Positions 34,932-42,061 of a DNA stretch of 64,000 nucleotides are shown piece by piece. The DNA is from an uncultured Atopobiaceae bacterium (GTDB lineage Bacteria; Actinomycetota; Coriobacteriia; Coriobacteriales; Atopobiaceae). The notes beneath the pieces were generated by a model that saw nothing but the letters and a program-made list of their open reading frames with translations, ran no database searches and was not told where the DNA came from. Positions within the stretch are counted from its first letter, which is position 1, and each line of letters opens with the position of its first letter. Where the stretch lies: positions 73,601-137,600 of the forward strand of contig CAKVON010000004.1 of the NCBI GenBank assembly GCA_934792625.1. Direction: 5' to 3'. The position numbers and the translations under genes are program-made.

Positions 34932-35921
34932 TTACTGTGCGGCCAGCTCGGCCTTGGCCTTCTTAATCATGTCGTCGAAGTCCTCGGAGGCATCGGCAGG
35001 GACCTTACGGGCCTCGAACTCGACGCCCTTGGCCTTGAGCTCCTCGAGGGTCTTGACGTCATCCTCGCCCATCGCAATCGCGTTGGTGACGACGACCTTG
35101 CCCACGGAGTGGGCCATGGAGCCGATGTTGGCCTTCTTGATGTCGACGCCGCCCTCGATGCACTTGAGAAGGTCCTGCGGGGTCTCGAACAGCAGAAACG
35201 CCTTGGTGGCACCGAAGCGCGGGTCATGGGAGACCTCGATCATCTTGCTGATGGGGACCACGTTGGCGGGAACTCCCGGGGGCGCGGCCTGTTCGATCAT
35301 GGTCTTGCGCAGGTCGTCATGGGCGACGGCGTCGGAGACCACGATGATGCGATCGGGCGCAATCTGCTTGGTCCAGGCAGTGGCCACCTGGCCATGGAGC
35401 AGGCGCGTGTCGATGCGGACGGCCGCGATCTTGATGTGACCGTCACCCAAGACCGTTCCCTCGGGAATCGCGCCGGCGGCTGCGGGAGCTGCCACCTGAG
35501 CGGGCTTCTCGGCGGGAATCACGTCCTCGGGCTTGGTGCGGACGCCGTCCTTGGCCTCGGGGAAGATCTCCTTGGCCACCTCAAGGGCGGTATCGGCCGC
35601 CATGCGCGAGCCATACGCGGAGACGAGCATGGGAAGGTTGAGGCCCGTCAGGGCGATCCAACCGTCATGGCTCTCCTCCTCAAGCAGGCGCGAGACCTGG
35701 TTGAAGGGGGTGCCGCCCCACAGGTCGACCAAAAACAGGGTCTGCTCGGGGTCGTCGAAGGTCGCGACGGCATCCAGAAGCTTCTGGTGCATGTCGTCGG
35801 GACCCATGTCAGGAGTCAGAGTGACTGCCGCGACGTTATCCTGGGGCCCGAAGATCATCTGACCGGACTCCTTGATGCCTTCGGCAAGGCCGCCATGACT
35901 AGCAAGGACAATATTGACCAT
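34932..35921 (-). CDS. manX: PTS mannose-family fused IIAB subunit
   Basis: 329-residue cytoplasmic phosphotransfer protein. The IIA domain (1-130) has the phosphorylated histidine H9 in VLASHGGLA, plus LWGGTPFN. An Ala/Pro linker (about 137-152) leads to the IIB domain (about 163-329) with RIDTRLLHGQVATAW, phosphorylated on H176. It passes phosphate from HPr to the sugar (mannose, glucose, glucosamine or sorbose class; specificity not readable). It is the first gene of manXYZ-DUF956. The ATG at 35921 has GGAGGA upstream, and the leader is AT-rich. Confidence 0.96.
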   Translation of the reverse strand: MVNIVLASHGGLAEGIKESGQMIFGPQDNVAAVTLTPDMGPDDMHQKLLDAVATFDDPEQTLFLVDLWGGTPFNQVSRLLEEESHDGWIALTGLNLPMLVSAYGSRMAADTALEVAKEIFPEAKDGVRTKPEDVIPAEKPAQVAAPAAAGAIPEGTVLGDGHIKIAAVRIDTRLLHGQVATAWTKQIAPDRIIVVSDAVAHDDLRKTMIEQAAPPGVPANVVPISKMIEVSHDPRFGATKAFLLFETPQDLLKCIEGGVDIKKANIGSMAHSVGKVVVTNAIAMGEDDVKTLEELKAKGVEFEARKVPADASEDFDDMIKKAKAELAAQ

Positions 35922-36166
35922 GTATTCCTCCTTTACAAAGTCGAAACTCGTTCACTTGCTCTTGCGCGGCACCCGAAAACGCCTCCCAAAACGTTCCCCT
36001 TGGCGCCGCGCAAAGACTTCACACCATCTCCCACATTTCATCATGATGTGAACACAGTAGGTACTATAGGGCAATTTTCTGCCATGTGATGCAAATAATT
36101 TGATATGTCTATTTTGAAAACTCTTTCCTTAGTACTTGATTTAGCAATATTGGACTATTTCCGTTC
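35922..36166. other. Upstream region of the mannose PTS operon
   Basis: About 245 bases without a gene, much of it far richer in A/T than its surroundings. It contains a TATAGT -10 box, a CATCATGATG palindrome near 36041-36050 that could be an operator, and a TGGCA...TTGC pair near 36071-36084 recalling a sigma-54 promoter but one base too close. Confidence 0.55.
36063..36068 (-). promoter_or_regulatory. -10 box of the manXYZ promoter
   Basis: TATAGT on the minus strand, 142 bases before manX; a leader of about 135 bases would carry the CATCATGATG palindrome. Confidence 0.45.
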
Positions 36167-36200
36167 ATAAAAAGGGGCCACCAAGCAATTGGTGGTCCCC
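36167..36200 (-). terminator. Rho-independent terminator of the Xaa-Pro peptidase gene
   Basis: On the minus strand GGGGACCACCAA and TTGGTGGCCCC pair around a short loop, followed by TTTTT. Confidence 0.9.
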
Positions 36201-36224
36201 AAACAGAGCAATTATGTGGAAGAG

Positions 36225-37349
36225 CTAGACCGGAATGCAGACAAGGTCGTGGGTCGACTGGGTGAACGCCGCAAAGCCACCCTCGGTCATGACGCCGAAG
36301 TCCTCCAGACGCACGCCGAACTTGCCAGGCAGGTAGATGCCCGGCTCGATGGTGACGACCGCGCCGACCGGGACGGGCTTGTCGTTGCGACGGTTGAAGT
36401 TGGGTTGCTCGTGGATCTCGAGGCCCACGCCGTGACCCAGGCCATGCTTGAAGTAGTCACCGTAACCGGCATCGGTGATGACCTTGACCGCAAGGTTGTG
36501 GATGTCGCTGCCGACGACACCGGGCTTTGCCGCGGCGGCGCAGGCCTCATGGGCCTCACGGACCACGTCGTAGACACGACGCTGCTCGTCGGAGGGCTGA
36601 CCAACGCAGACGGTGCGCGTCATGTCGGAGTGGTAGTCGTGGTAGCCCGCACCGTAGTCCATCACGATGAAGTCGCCCTCCGCCACGACCGTCTCGCCGG
36701 GCTGGGCATGCGGGTTGGCGCCGTTGGCGCCCGTGGCGACAATCGAGTCGAAGGACAGCGAGTCGGCGCCGTGCGACAGCATGTAGTTCTCGAGCTCGAC
36801 GCGAATCTCCTGCTCGGTCTGGCCGGGCCTGATAAAGCCGCACATGTGCTCGAAGGCGGCGTCGGTGACCTGCTGGGCGCGGCACATCAGCGCAATCTCC
36901 TCGGCATCCTTGACGCTGCGCAGCTCGCAGATGTCGCCGTGCATGCGCGGCAGCATGGCCGCAACCGAACGCTCGGCAAGCCTGACCTGCAACGCGTCGT
37001 AAAACGCAAGGTCACAGCTGTCCTCGATGGCAACGACACGCGAGCGGGTCTCGGCAACGCGGTCGGCGGCCCAGGCCTCGGCGTCGACGATGTCCTGGTC
37101 GATCTTCCAAGGCGTGTCGGAACCCATGCGCGTGAGGAAAGTGTTGTAGTAACGCGAGTCGGTGTGCAGCCACAGCCCGTCCGCGGTGACGAAGGCGGTG
37201 TGCGCGACCTCGTCGTCAAAGGTGCGCTCGGCACCGGTGAGCCAGCGCAGGTCGGGGTTGTTCCTCAGGATCGCGGCGTCGTAGCCCCTCTGGGCCATGA
37301 GCGCGCGAAGGCGCTCCACGCGCTCGATGCAGGCAGCGGTATCAGCCAT
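36225..37349 (-). CDS. M24-family Xaa-Pro peptidase (PepP/PepQ type)
   Basis: 374-residue metallopeptidase with a creatinase N-terminal domain (about 1-130) and a pita-bread catalytic domain. Metal ligands: D in VMDYGAGYHDYHSDMTRT (two aspartates), H in HGLGHGVGLEIHE, and the glutamates in TIEPGIY and RLEDFG. Such enzymes cut X-Pro bonds of peptides. PepP (aminopeptidase) and PepQ (dipeptidase) cannot be separated with confidence. The ATG at 37349 follows AAGGGG. It has its own terminator and stands between the aro genes and the PTS operon. Confidence 0.93.
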   Translation of the reverse strand: MADTAACIERVERLRALMAQRGYDAAILRNNPDLRWLTGAERTFDDEVAHTAFVTADGLWLHTDSRYYNTFLTRMGSDTPWKIDQDIVDAEAWAADRVAETRSRVVAIEDSCDLAFYDALQVRLAERSVAAMLPRMHGDICELRSVKDAEEIALMCRAQQVTDAAFEHMCGFIRPGQTEQEIRVELENYMLSHGADSLSFDSIVATGANGANPHAQPGETVVAEGDFIVMDYGAGYHDYHSDMTRTVCVGQPSDEQRRVYDVVREAHEACAAAAKPGVVGSDIHNLAVKVITDAGYGDYFKHGLGHGVGLEIHEQPNFNRRNDKPVPVGAVVTIEPGIYLPGKFGVRLEDFGVMTEGGFAAFTQSTHDLVCIPV

Positions 37350-37398
37350 GAATCGTTCCCCTTTCGGTGTCACGCGCGGGCGCCGCAAGCGACCCCGC

Positions 37399-37412
37399 GC
37401 ACTTCTCGACAG
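37399..37412 (+). repeat. Intergenic copy of the CTTCTCG 14-mer
   Basis: GCACTTCTCGACAG between the Xaa-Pro peptidase gene and the aroB-like gene, in a gap of 115 bases with no other clear feature. Confidence 0.6.
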
Positions 37413-37464
37413 ATGGTTTCTCTGCGGTTATGTGGTGATAAGGGCATTCGGCGCGAAGCCGGGA

Positions 37465-38670
37465 CTACTCCGCGTCCTCGCCGTCCGTGTCCTCGTACAA
37501 CAGCGCCTGGCGCGACTCGCACCAAGCGACGACATGCTCGGAGAGCATCGCGTCGTCGACGGCGGTGAGCCTCACGCGTCCGAAGTCCAGCGGCAGCGGC
37601 AGCAGGAAGCGGTTCGAGCGCTCGAAGCAGGCCGCGCGCAGGGCCGCGAGAAGCTCGCCGGGCTCGATGTCGCAGGCGACCTCGCCCAGGCCCAGGTCGT
37701 CGAGAAGGGCGTCCTGCGCGCGCACGAGGTCGATGTCGCCATTGCCCGTGGTCACGGCAACGCGCGAGGCAAAGCGCATACCCTCGGCCATAAGGACGCT
37801 GTCGGGCACGCCCTCGATAAGGCGGCCCATCGCACGCGTGAACACGCGGCCGTACTCGACGCCCTGACGCACCGCAAGCGAGTTCGAGTCGATGAGCGAG
37901 CCGCGGCACAGCGCGGTGTCCATGATCTGGTCGGACAGGGCGCACGCGTCATGGGCGAGAAGGGCGTCGACTCGCGATGCCAGGCGGCCGAACGCGTCGG
38001 AGTTGTCGCAGATGGCGGCCGAGACGCATATGGCGAGCGCGTCGGCGTACTGCTCGCCCACGAACATGTCGCAGGCCGCCAGGTCGCACAGGGCGAGCTC
38101 GGCGTGCGCGCGGGCGCTGACCATGCCACGCGAGCCGGACGGCATGTCCAGCGCCCGCGGGGTGACGATGCCCTCCACGCAGGCGAGCGCGTCGGTCGGC
38201 ACGACGCACAGTGGCATGCCGGCGCACCACAGGCCCGACGCATGGGTGGCCAGACTCACGACCTCGACGTCACCGGCTGCCACGAGCACGTCGTCGGCGG
38301 TGGCGCCGGCGGCGTCGAGCTCGGCCAGAAGCCCCATGAGCGAGTCGACGTCGCAGACGCCGCCCTCCCCTACCACGACCTCGGCCAGGCGGAAGCCGCC
38401 GTCGGCAACCTGGCATCGCAGCTCCTCGAGAAGGGCCTCGCCAAGCGACTCGCGCCTGACGAGCACGGCCAGGCGGGGCTTGCCCACCAGCATGCGCATC
38501 TCACGACCCATGTCGTGCAGGCTGCCGGCACCCACGCGCGTGTCGCACGTGGTGCCGCGAAGCGCGATGCGCTTGCGGGCGACCTCGGGCACGCGCGCCG
38601 CGCCGTCCCGGGGCGCGGTGGCAGGCTCGGCCGCGACCTCGGCGTCCTTCTCGATAGCGTCCTCGCTCAC
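37465..38670 (-). CDS. Degenerate 3-dehydroquinate synthase (AroB-like) protein
   Basis: 401-residue protein resembling AroB (dehydroquinate synthase fold) in overall order. VLVAAGDVEVVSLATHASGLWCAGMPLCVVPTDALACVEGIVTP occupies the place of the NAD-binding GGGVVGDLAGF-to-PTTLLAQVD region. However, the metal-binding HTFGHAIE segment reads RVFTRAMG (R275, R279), and the HGEAV segment is replaced by DSVLMAEGM. The fingerprint lysines also look changed. It either has altered activity, is a non-catalytic homologue, or is not AroB at all. The start is GTG at 38670 in a GTGA overlap with aroK, which supports a shikimate-pathway link. Confidence 0.6.
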   Translation of the reverse strand: MSEDAIEKDAEVAAEPATAPRDGAARVPEVARKRIALRGTTCDTRVGAGSLHDMGREMRMLVGKPRLAVLVRRESLGEALLEELRCQVADGGFRLAEVVVGEGGVCDVDSLMGLLAELDAAGATADDVLVAAGDVEVVSLATHASGLWCAGMPLCVVPTDALACVEGIVTPRALDMPSGSRGMVSARAHAELALCDLAACDMFVGEQYADALAICVSAAICDNSDAFGRLASRVDALLAHDACALSDQIMDTALCRGSLIDSNSLAVRQGVEYGRVFTRAMGRLIEGVPDSVLMAEGMRFASRVAVTTGNGDIDLVRAQDALLDDLGLGEVACDIEPGELLAALRAACFERSNRFLLPLPLDFGRVRLTAVDDAMLSEHVVAWCESRQALLYEDTDGEDAE

Positions 38671-39215
38671 AAAAGTCCCCTCTCCCAGAGCAGGCGGCCC
38701 GTCTCCTGGGCGACCTCCTCGAACGATTTGCCGGTGATGCCGACCGAGACGTCGGCGGCGCGCTCGTACAGCGGGCGGCGCCTTTCGTACAGGGCTGCGG
38801 CGTCCTCGATGCGTGCGAGGTCGGGGCGCTTCTCGAGGCTCTGGATCTGCCTCAGCGAGTCGTCCAGCAGTCCGTCGAGAAACACGACCGCCCCCATCTC
38901 GTGCATGAGGGTAAGGTTCTCGTCACGCTCGACGATGCCCCCGCCGCAGCTGACCAGCAGGCTCTTGCGACGGCGCAGGTCCCGCAGCACCTGGGTCTCG
39001 GCATCGCGAAACGCCGACTCGCCGCGCTGGGCGAAGACCTCGGCAACCGACTGGTGCAGCACGCGCTCGGCCATGCGGTCGGTGTCGACGTAGGGACGCC
39101 CGAACAGCCTGCCAAGGTTGCGCGCCACGGTTGATTTGCCCGCACCGAGGAAGCCCACGAAGAAGACGTGGTCACACCCCTCGTGCACGACGTATCCCGT
39201 AGCCTTGCCCGCCAA
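38667..39215 (-). CDS. aroK: Shikimate kinase
   Basis: 182-residue P-loop kinase phosphorylating shikimate. FVGFLGAGKSTVARNLG carries the Walker A; VDTDRMAERV holds the substrate aspartate; AFRDAETQVLRDL and SCGGGIV contribute the shikimate-binding arginine and Gly-Gly; ERRRPLYERAAD closes the LID. The start is TTG at 39215 with AAAGGA six bases upstream. An ATG at the same place is out of frame. The stop overlaps the aroB-like gene by GTGA. Confidence 0.93.
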   Translation of the reverse strand: MAGKATGYVVHEGCDHVFFVGFLGAGKSTVARNLGRLFGRPYVDTDRMAERVLHQSVAEVFAQRGESAFRDAETQVLRDLRRRKSLLVSCGGGIVERDENLTLMHEMGAVVFLDGLLDDSLRQIQSLEKRPDLARIEDAAALYERRRPLYERAADVSVGITGKSFEEVAQETGRLLWERGLL

Positions 39216-39282
39216 GTCATGTCCTTTGCGCCCGCGTCCTTCCCTATCCGTTCGATTCTAACACCCACCCGCGCGCCAACCC

Positions 39283-39762
39283 TCAGCCGACCGCTCCCGC
39301 GGCCCCCGTGCAGAGAAGTGCCGCCAGGCAGCAGGCGGACACCCACGGGCCCAGCGCAAAGTCCCGCTCGCCGTGGGCAAGCGCTACCAGCCCTCCCGCC
39401 GCCATGGCCATGGCGGCCGCGGGCAGCACCGCGGGGCCCAGCAGCACGGCCCATGCCGAGAGGTACTTGACGTCGCCCATCCCCATGCCCGCGACGCCCG
39501 TCGCCGCACGTCGCACGAGCTCAACGCCCGCAAGCGCCACCAGACACGCCGCCGCGCAGGCAACGCACGCGCCTGCGGGCGCAAGCCCCGCCGCCACGGC
39601 GCGCGTCAGCGGCAAGCGCGCGATCGCTTCGGGCGCCCATACGCGCATGGCCTGCACCGCAAGAGCGACGCAGGCCATGGCGGCTGACAGTTTGTTGGGT
39701 ATCGTTCGGTTCCTGTGGTCGGACAGCGCGACGAGCGTGGCTATCACGACCGACAAGATCAC
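39283..39762 (-). CDS. A24-family prepilin peptidase-like protein (CpaA/TadV type)
   Basis: 159-residue polytopic membrane protein with the two catalytic-aspartate motifs of A24 aspartic prepilin peptidases: SDHRNRTIPNKL near residue 17 and GMGMGDVKYLSAW near residue 95. There is no N-terminal methylase domain, so it resembles the short CpaA/TadV-type peptidases of Tad pili. No pilin or secretion genes lie nearby. The start is GTG at 39762 sharing GTGA with the yqeG stop. Confidence 0.85.
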   Translation of the reverse strand: MILSVVIATLVALSDHRNRTIPNKLSAAMACVALAVQAMRVWAPEAIARLPLTRAVAAGLAPAGACVACAAACLVALAGVELVRRAATGVAGMGMGDVKYLSAWAVLLGPAVLPAAAMAMAAGGLVALAHGERDFALGPWVSACCLAALLCTGAAGAVG

Positions 39763-40274
39763 TTGGACGGACCGTCCTCCCCCTCGAACGTGACGCCACG
39801 CAGGGCGAGGTTCTCGAACACGCGGAACAGCTGCGTGTAGAACAGGTCCACGCGCGACTGCGGGCGCACCAGGACCGTGGCACAGCCGGCGAGGTTTCCG
39901 GCGCCAAGGTCGGTAAAGACCTGGTCGCCGACCATGACGCACTCCTCGGGGGCGACGCCCATCAGGCGCATGGCGTGCCACAGCGCAAAGGGCGCGGGCT
40001 TCATGGCGTGGTCGACCTTGTCGACGCCCAGCTCGCGGGCACTCGCGGCAACCTGGTCGCCGTGGAAGTTGTTCGAGACGATGCAGACCTTGATGCCCAG
40101 CCCACGGGCACGGTCGAGCCACTCGACGCACTCGCGCGGCGCGACCTTGGTGTCACGCGGGACCAACGTGTTGTCGCGGTCGATCAGGATGCAGCGAACG
40201 CCCTTCTCGACAAGCTCGTCGAGGTCGATCAGGGGGACGCTTGCAACGTAACGGGTTGCCTTGAAGAGGGACAT
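39759..40274 (-). CDS. yqeG: YqeG-family HAD-IIIA phosphatase
   Basis: 171-residue cytoplasmic HAD phosphatase. HAD motif I is LIDRDNTLVPR (DxDNT form), motif II VSNNF, motif III KPAPFALWH, and motif IV VGDQVFTDLGAGN. The YqeG group is widespread in Gram-positives beside yqeH or aro genes; a phosphatidylglycerophosphatase role has been shown for eukaryotic relatives, but the bacterial substrate is not settled. The ATG at 40274 follows AAGGAG. The stop overlaps the next gene by GTGA. Confidence 0.93.
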   Translation of the reverse strand: MSLFKATRYVASVPLIDLDELVEKGVRCILIDRDNTLVPRDTKVAPRECVEWLDRARGLGIKVCIVSNNFHGDQVAASARELGVDKVDHAMKPAPFALWHAMRLMGVAPEECVMVGDQVFTDLGAGNLAGCATVLVRPQSRVDLFYTQLFRVFENLALRGVTFEGEDGPSK

Positions 40275-40311
40275 CTCGCTCCTTGCGATGGGTGGGTGCC
40301 GGATTCGGTCG

Positions 40312-40325
40312 CTGCCGAGAAGGGC
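40312..40325 (-). repeat. Intergenic copy of the CTTCTCG 14-mer
   Basis: GCCCTTCTCGGCAG on the minus strand, in the 57-base gap between mltG and yqeG. Confidence 0.6.
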
Positions 40326-40331
40326 GGCGGG

Positions 40332-41633
40332 CTAGGACTGGTCTGCCTGGGCCTTCTTGATGGCGGCCTCGTGTTCCTCGTAGGTCTTCGAGAACGTGTG
40401 GTTGGAGTACGAACCGTTCTCGATGATGAGGAAGTAGTAGTAGTCGGTGTCGGACGGCGAGAGGGCAGCCTTGAGCGACTCGACGCTCGGGGTGCAGATG
40501 GGCGTCGGGGGCAGGCCCTTGTTGAGGTAGCTGTTGTACGGGCTTTCGGTCTTGAGGTCGTCGGCCGTGACCTCGCCTCCGGTGACGTAGCCCATGGTCG
40601 CGTCGCTCTGCAGCGCCATGTCCGCCTTGAGGCGGTTGTAGAAGACGGAGGACACGAGCGGACGGTCCTTCTCGGTAACTGCCTCGCGCTCGATGACCGA
40701 GGCGAGCGTCACGACCTGGTAGTCATTGAGCGCAACGCCGTACTTGGACTTGATGGCCGCCTCGCCCGAGGCAAAGTCCAGGCTCGCGACCTCGACCTTA
40801 TACTGGTCGAGCATCGCGCGGATCACGGAGTCGGCCGTGACCTGCTTGCCCGTGAAGTCGTAGGTCTTGGGGCACAGGTAGCCCTCGAGCGAGTCGTTGG
40901 CGGCATTCGCGAGAAAGTCGTAGTCGTCCTTGTAGTTGGACGCCTTGGCCTGCGCCAGAAAGTCGCTCGCGGAGATGCCGAGGGACTGCTCGACGACGGC
41001 AGCGGTCTTCTCGACGGTCAAGCCCTCCGCCACGACCAGGCGCGACTCGGAGGTGTTGGGGCCCGCCTGCAGCTGGCGCACGACCTCGGAGATGTCGGCA
41101 CCGGTGACAAACGAGTAGGTGCCCGCCTTGAGCTTGGACTCGGCCTTCTGGCGCGCGACCTCCTTGTAGAAGTCCTCCTTGGTCGTGATGACCCCGGCGT
41201 CCTTCAGCTTGGTGGCGAAGGCCTCGGCGCTCGAGCCCTCGGCGATGCTCACGGTGACCGCCTTGCCGGACGCGACCTGGGCGGGCTGCTCCGTCGGGGC
41301 GGTGAGATGGCGGACCAGCGCGACGGACCCCACGACCACCAGGACCACGGCCACGATGCCCAGAAGAACCGCGAGCTTGGGAATCCCCCGCTTACGCGAG
41401 GTCGCCGTGCGCGCTCCCGCCCTACGGCCGGTGGCCTTCGGGCGCGTCGCGCGCGTCACGTGGGCGGTACGGCTGGAAACGCCGCGGGTGGCGCCGGCAT
41501 GTCCCGACCGCACGCTGCTCGAGGACTTGGTACGACCCGCAGGCCGCTGGCGGGCGGTACCACGCCTTTGGGTGGGTTTGGGGTCGGCGCCACCGAAGTG
41601 GCCGCCGGCTCGCCTGGAGCCGTCTCGAGCCAT
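40332..41633 (-). CDS. mltG: Endolytic transglycosylase MltG
   Basis: 433-residue membrane-anchored lytic transglycosylase that cuts nascent glycan strands. The first 80 residues are Arg/Thr/Ser/Gly-rich and cytoplasmic; a transmembrane helix follows (about 84-106). The extracellular YceG domain includes LEGYLCPKTYDF, VTLASVIEREAV with the catalytic glutamate, VFYNRLKADMALQSDATMGYV and NSYLNKGLPPTPICTPS. The ATG at 41633 overlaps the ruvX stop by one base (TGATG). mltG-ruvX-alaS is a common neighbourhood. Confidence 0.95.
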   Translation of the reverse strand: MARDGSRRAGGHFGGADPKPTQRRGTARQRPAGRTKSSSSVRSGHAGATRGVSSRTAHVTRATRPKATGRRAGARTATSRKRGIPKLAVLLGIVAVVLVVVGSVALVRHLTAPTEQPAQVASGKAVTVSIAEGSSAEAFATKLKDAGVITTKEDFYKEVARQKAESKLKAGTYSFVTGADISEVVRQLQAGPNTSESRLVVAEGLTVEKTAAVVEQSLGISASDFLAQAKASNYKDDYDFLANAANDSLEGYLCPKTYDFTGKQVTADSVIRAMLDQYKVEVASLDFASGEAAIKSKYGVALNDYQVVTLASVIEREAVTEKDRPLVSSVFYNRLKADMALQSDATMGYVTGGEVTADDLKTESPYNSYLNKGLPPTPICTPSVESLKAALSPSDTDYYYFLIIENGSYSNHTFSKTYEEHEAAIKKAQADQS

Positions 41634-42055
41634 CAGGAGTTCCCTTCGCTTCTGGAGTCGAGCCACGCCTGAAGGAATAGCGAGGCGGCGATCATGTCAA
41701 CCTTGCCGCGCATGTTGCGCTCGCTCACGCCCTGCTCGCGCAGGATGCGCTTGGCCTCGGAGGAGGACAGGCGCTCGTCGGCGAACTCGACGGGGATGCC
41801 CAGGCGATCGCCCAGGTCGCGGGCTTGTGACATGAGCTTCTCGGCCTGCGGGCCATCCTCGCCGGACATGGTCATGGGCCGCCCGCACACAAGGACGTCG
41901 GGCTCGTAGTCCTCGATCACCAGGCGGAACGGCCTCGCGAGCGAGAGGACCTCGTTCGCGGGCAGCACCTTCACCGGTGAGGCGACGGTCCCGGTGGCAT
42001 CGCTCGCGGCGATGCCGACCCGGACCTCCCCTATGTCGAGCGCAAGGGCGCGCAT
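41633..42055 (-). CDS. ruvX: RuvX/YqgF-family Holliday junction resolvase or pre-16S rRNA nuclease
   Basis: 140-residue RNase H-like protein. Motifs: LALDIGEVRVGIAASD with the first catalytic aspartate, DVLVCGRPMTMSGEDGPQA, FADERLSSSEAKRIL and the last acidic residue in GKVDMIAASLFLQAW. The E. coli homologue trims 16S rRNA; a role in recombination is also proposed. It lies six bases after the alaS stop and overlaps mltG. Confidence 0.95.
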   Translation of the reverse strand: MRALALDIGEVRVGIAASDATGTVASPVKVLPANEVLSLARPFRLVIEDYEPDVLVCGRPMTMSGEDGPQAEKLMSQARDLGDRLGIPVEFADERLSSSEAKRILREQGVSERNMRGKVDMIAASLFLQAWLDSRSEGNS

Positions 42056-42061
42056 CGTCGC

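Noticed and set aside
36071..36084. A sigma-54 promoter (TGGCA...TTGC) before manX
   Set aside because: The GG-to-GC distance is nine bases instead of ten, the -24 box lacks its last C, and no LevR-type activator gene is nearby; a TATAGT box fits better.
40332..41666. MltG start at GTG 41666
   Set aside because: It would overlap ruvX by 34 bases without a ribosome-binding site; ATG 41633 forms a TGATG junction.
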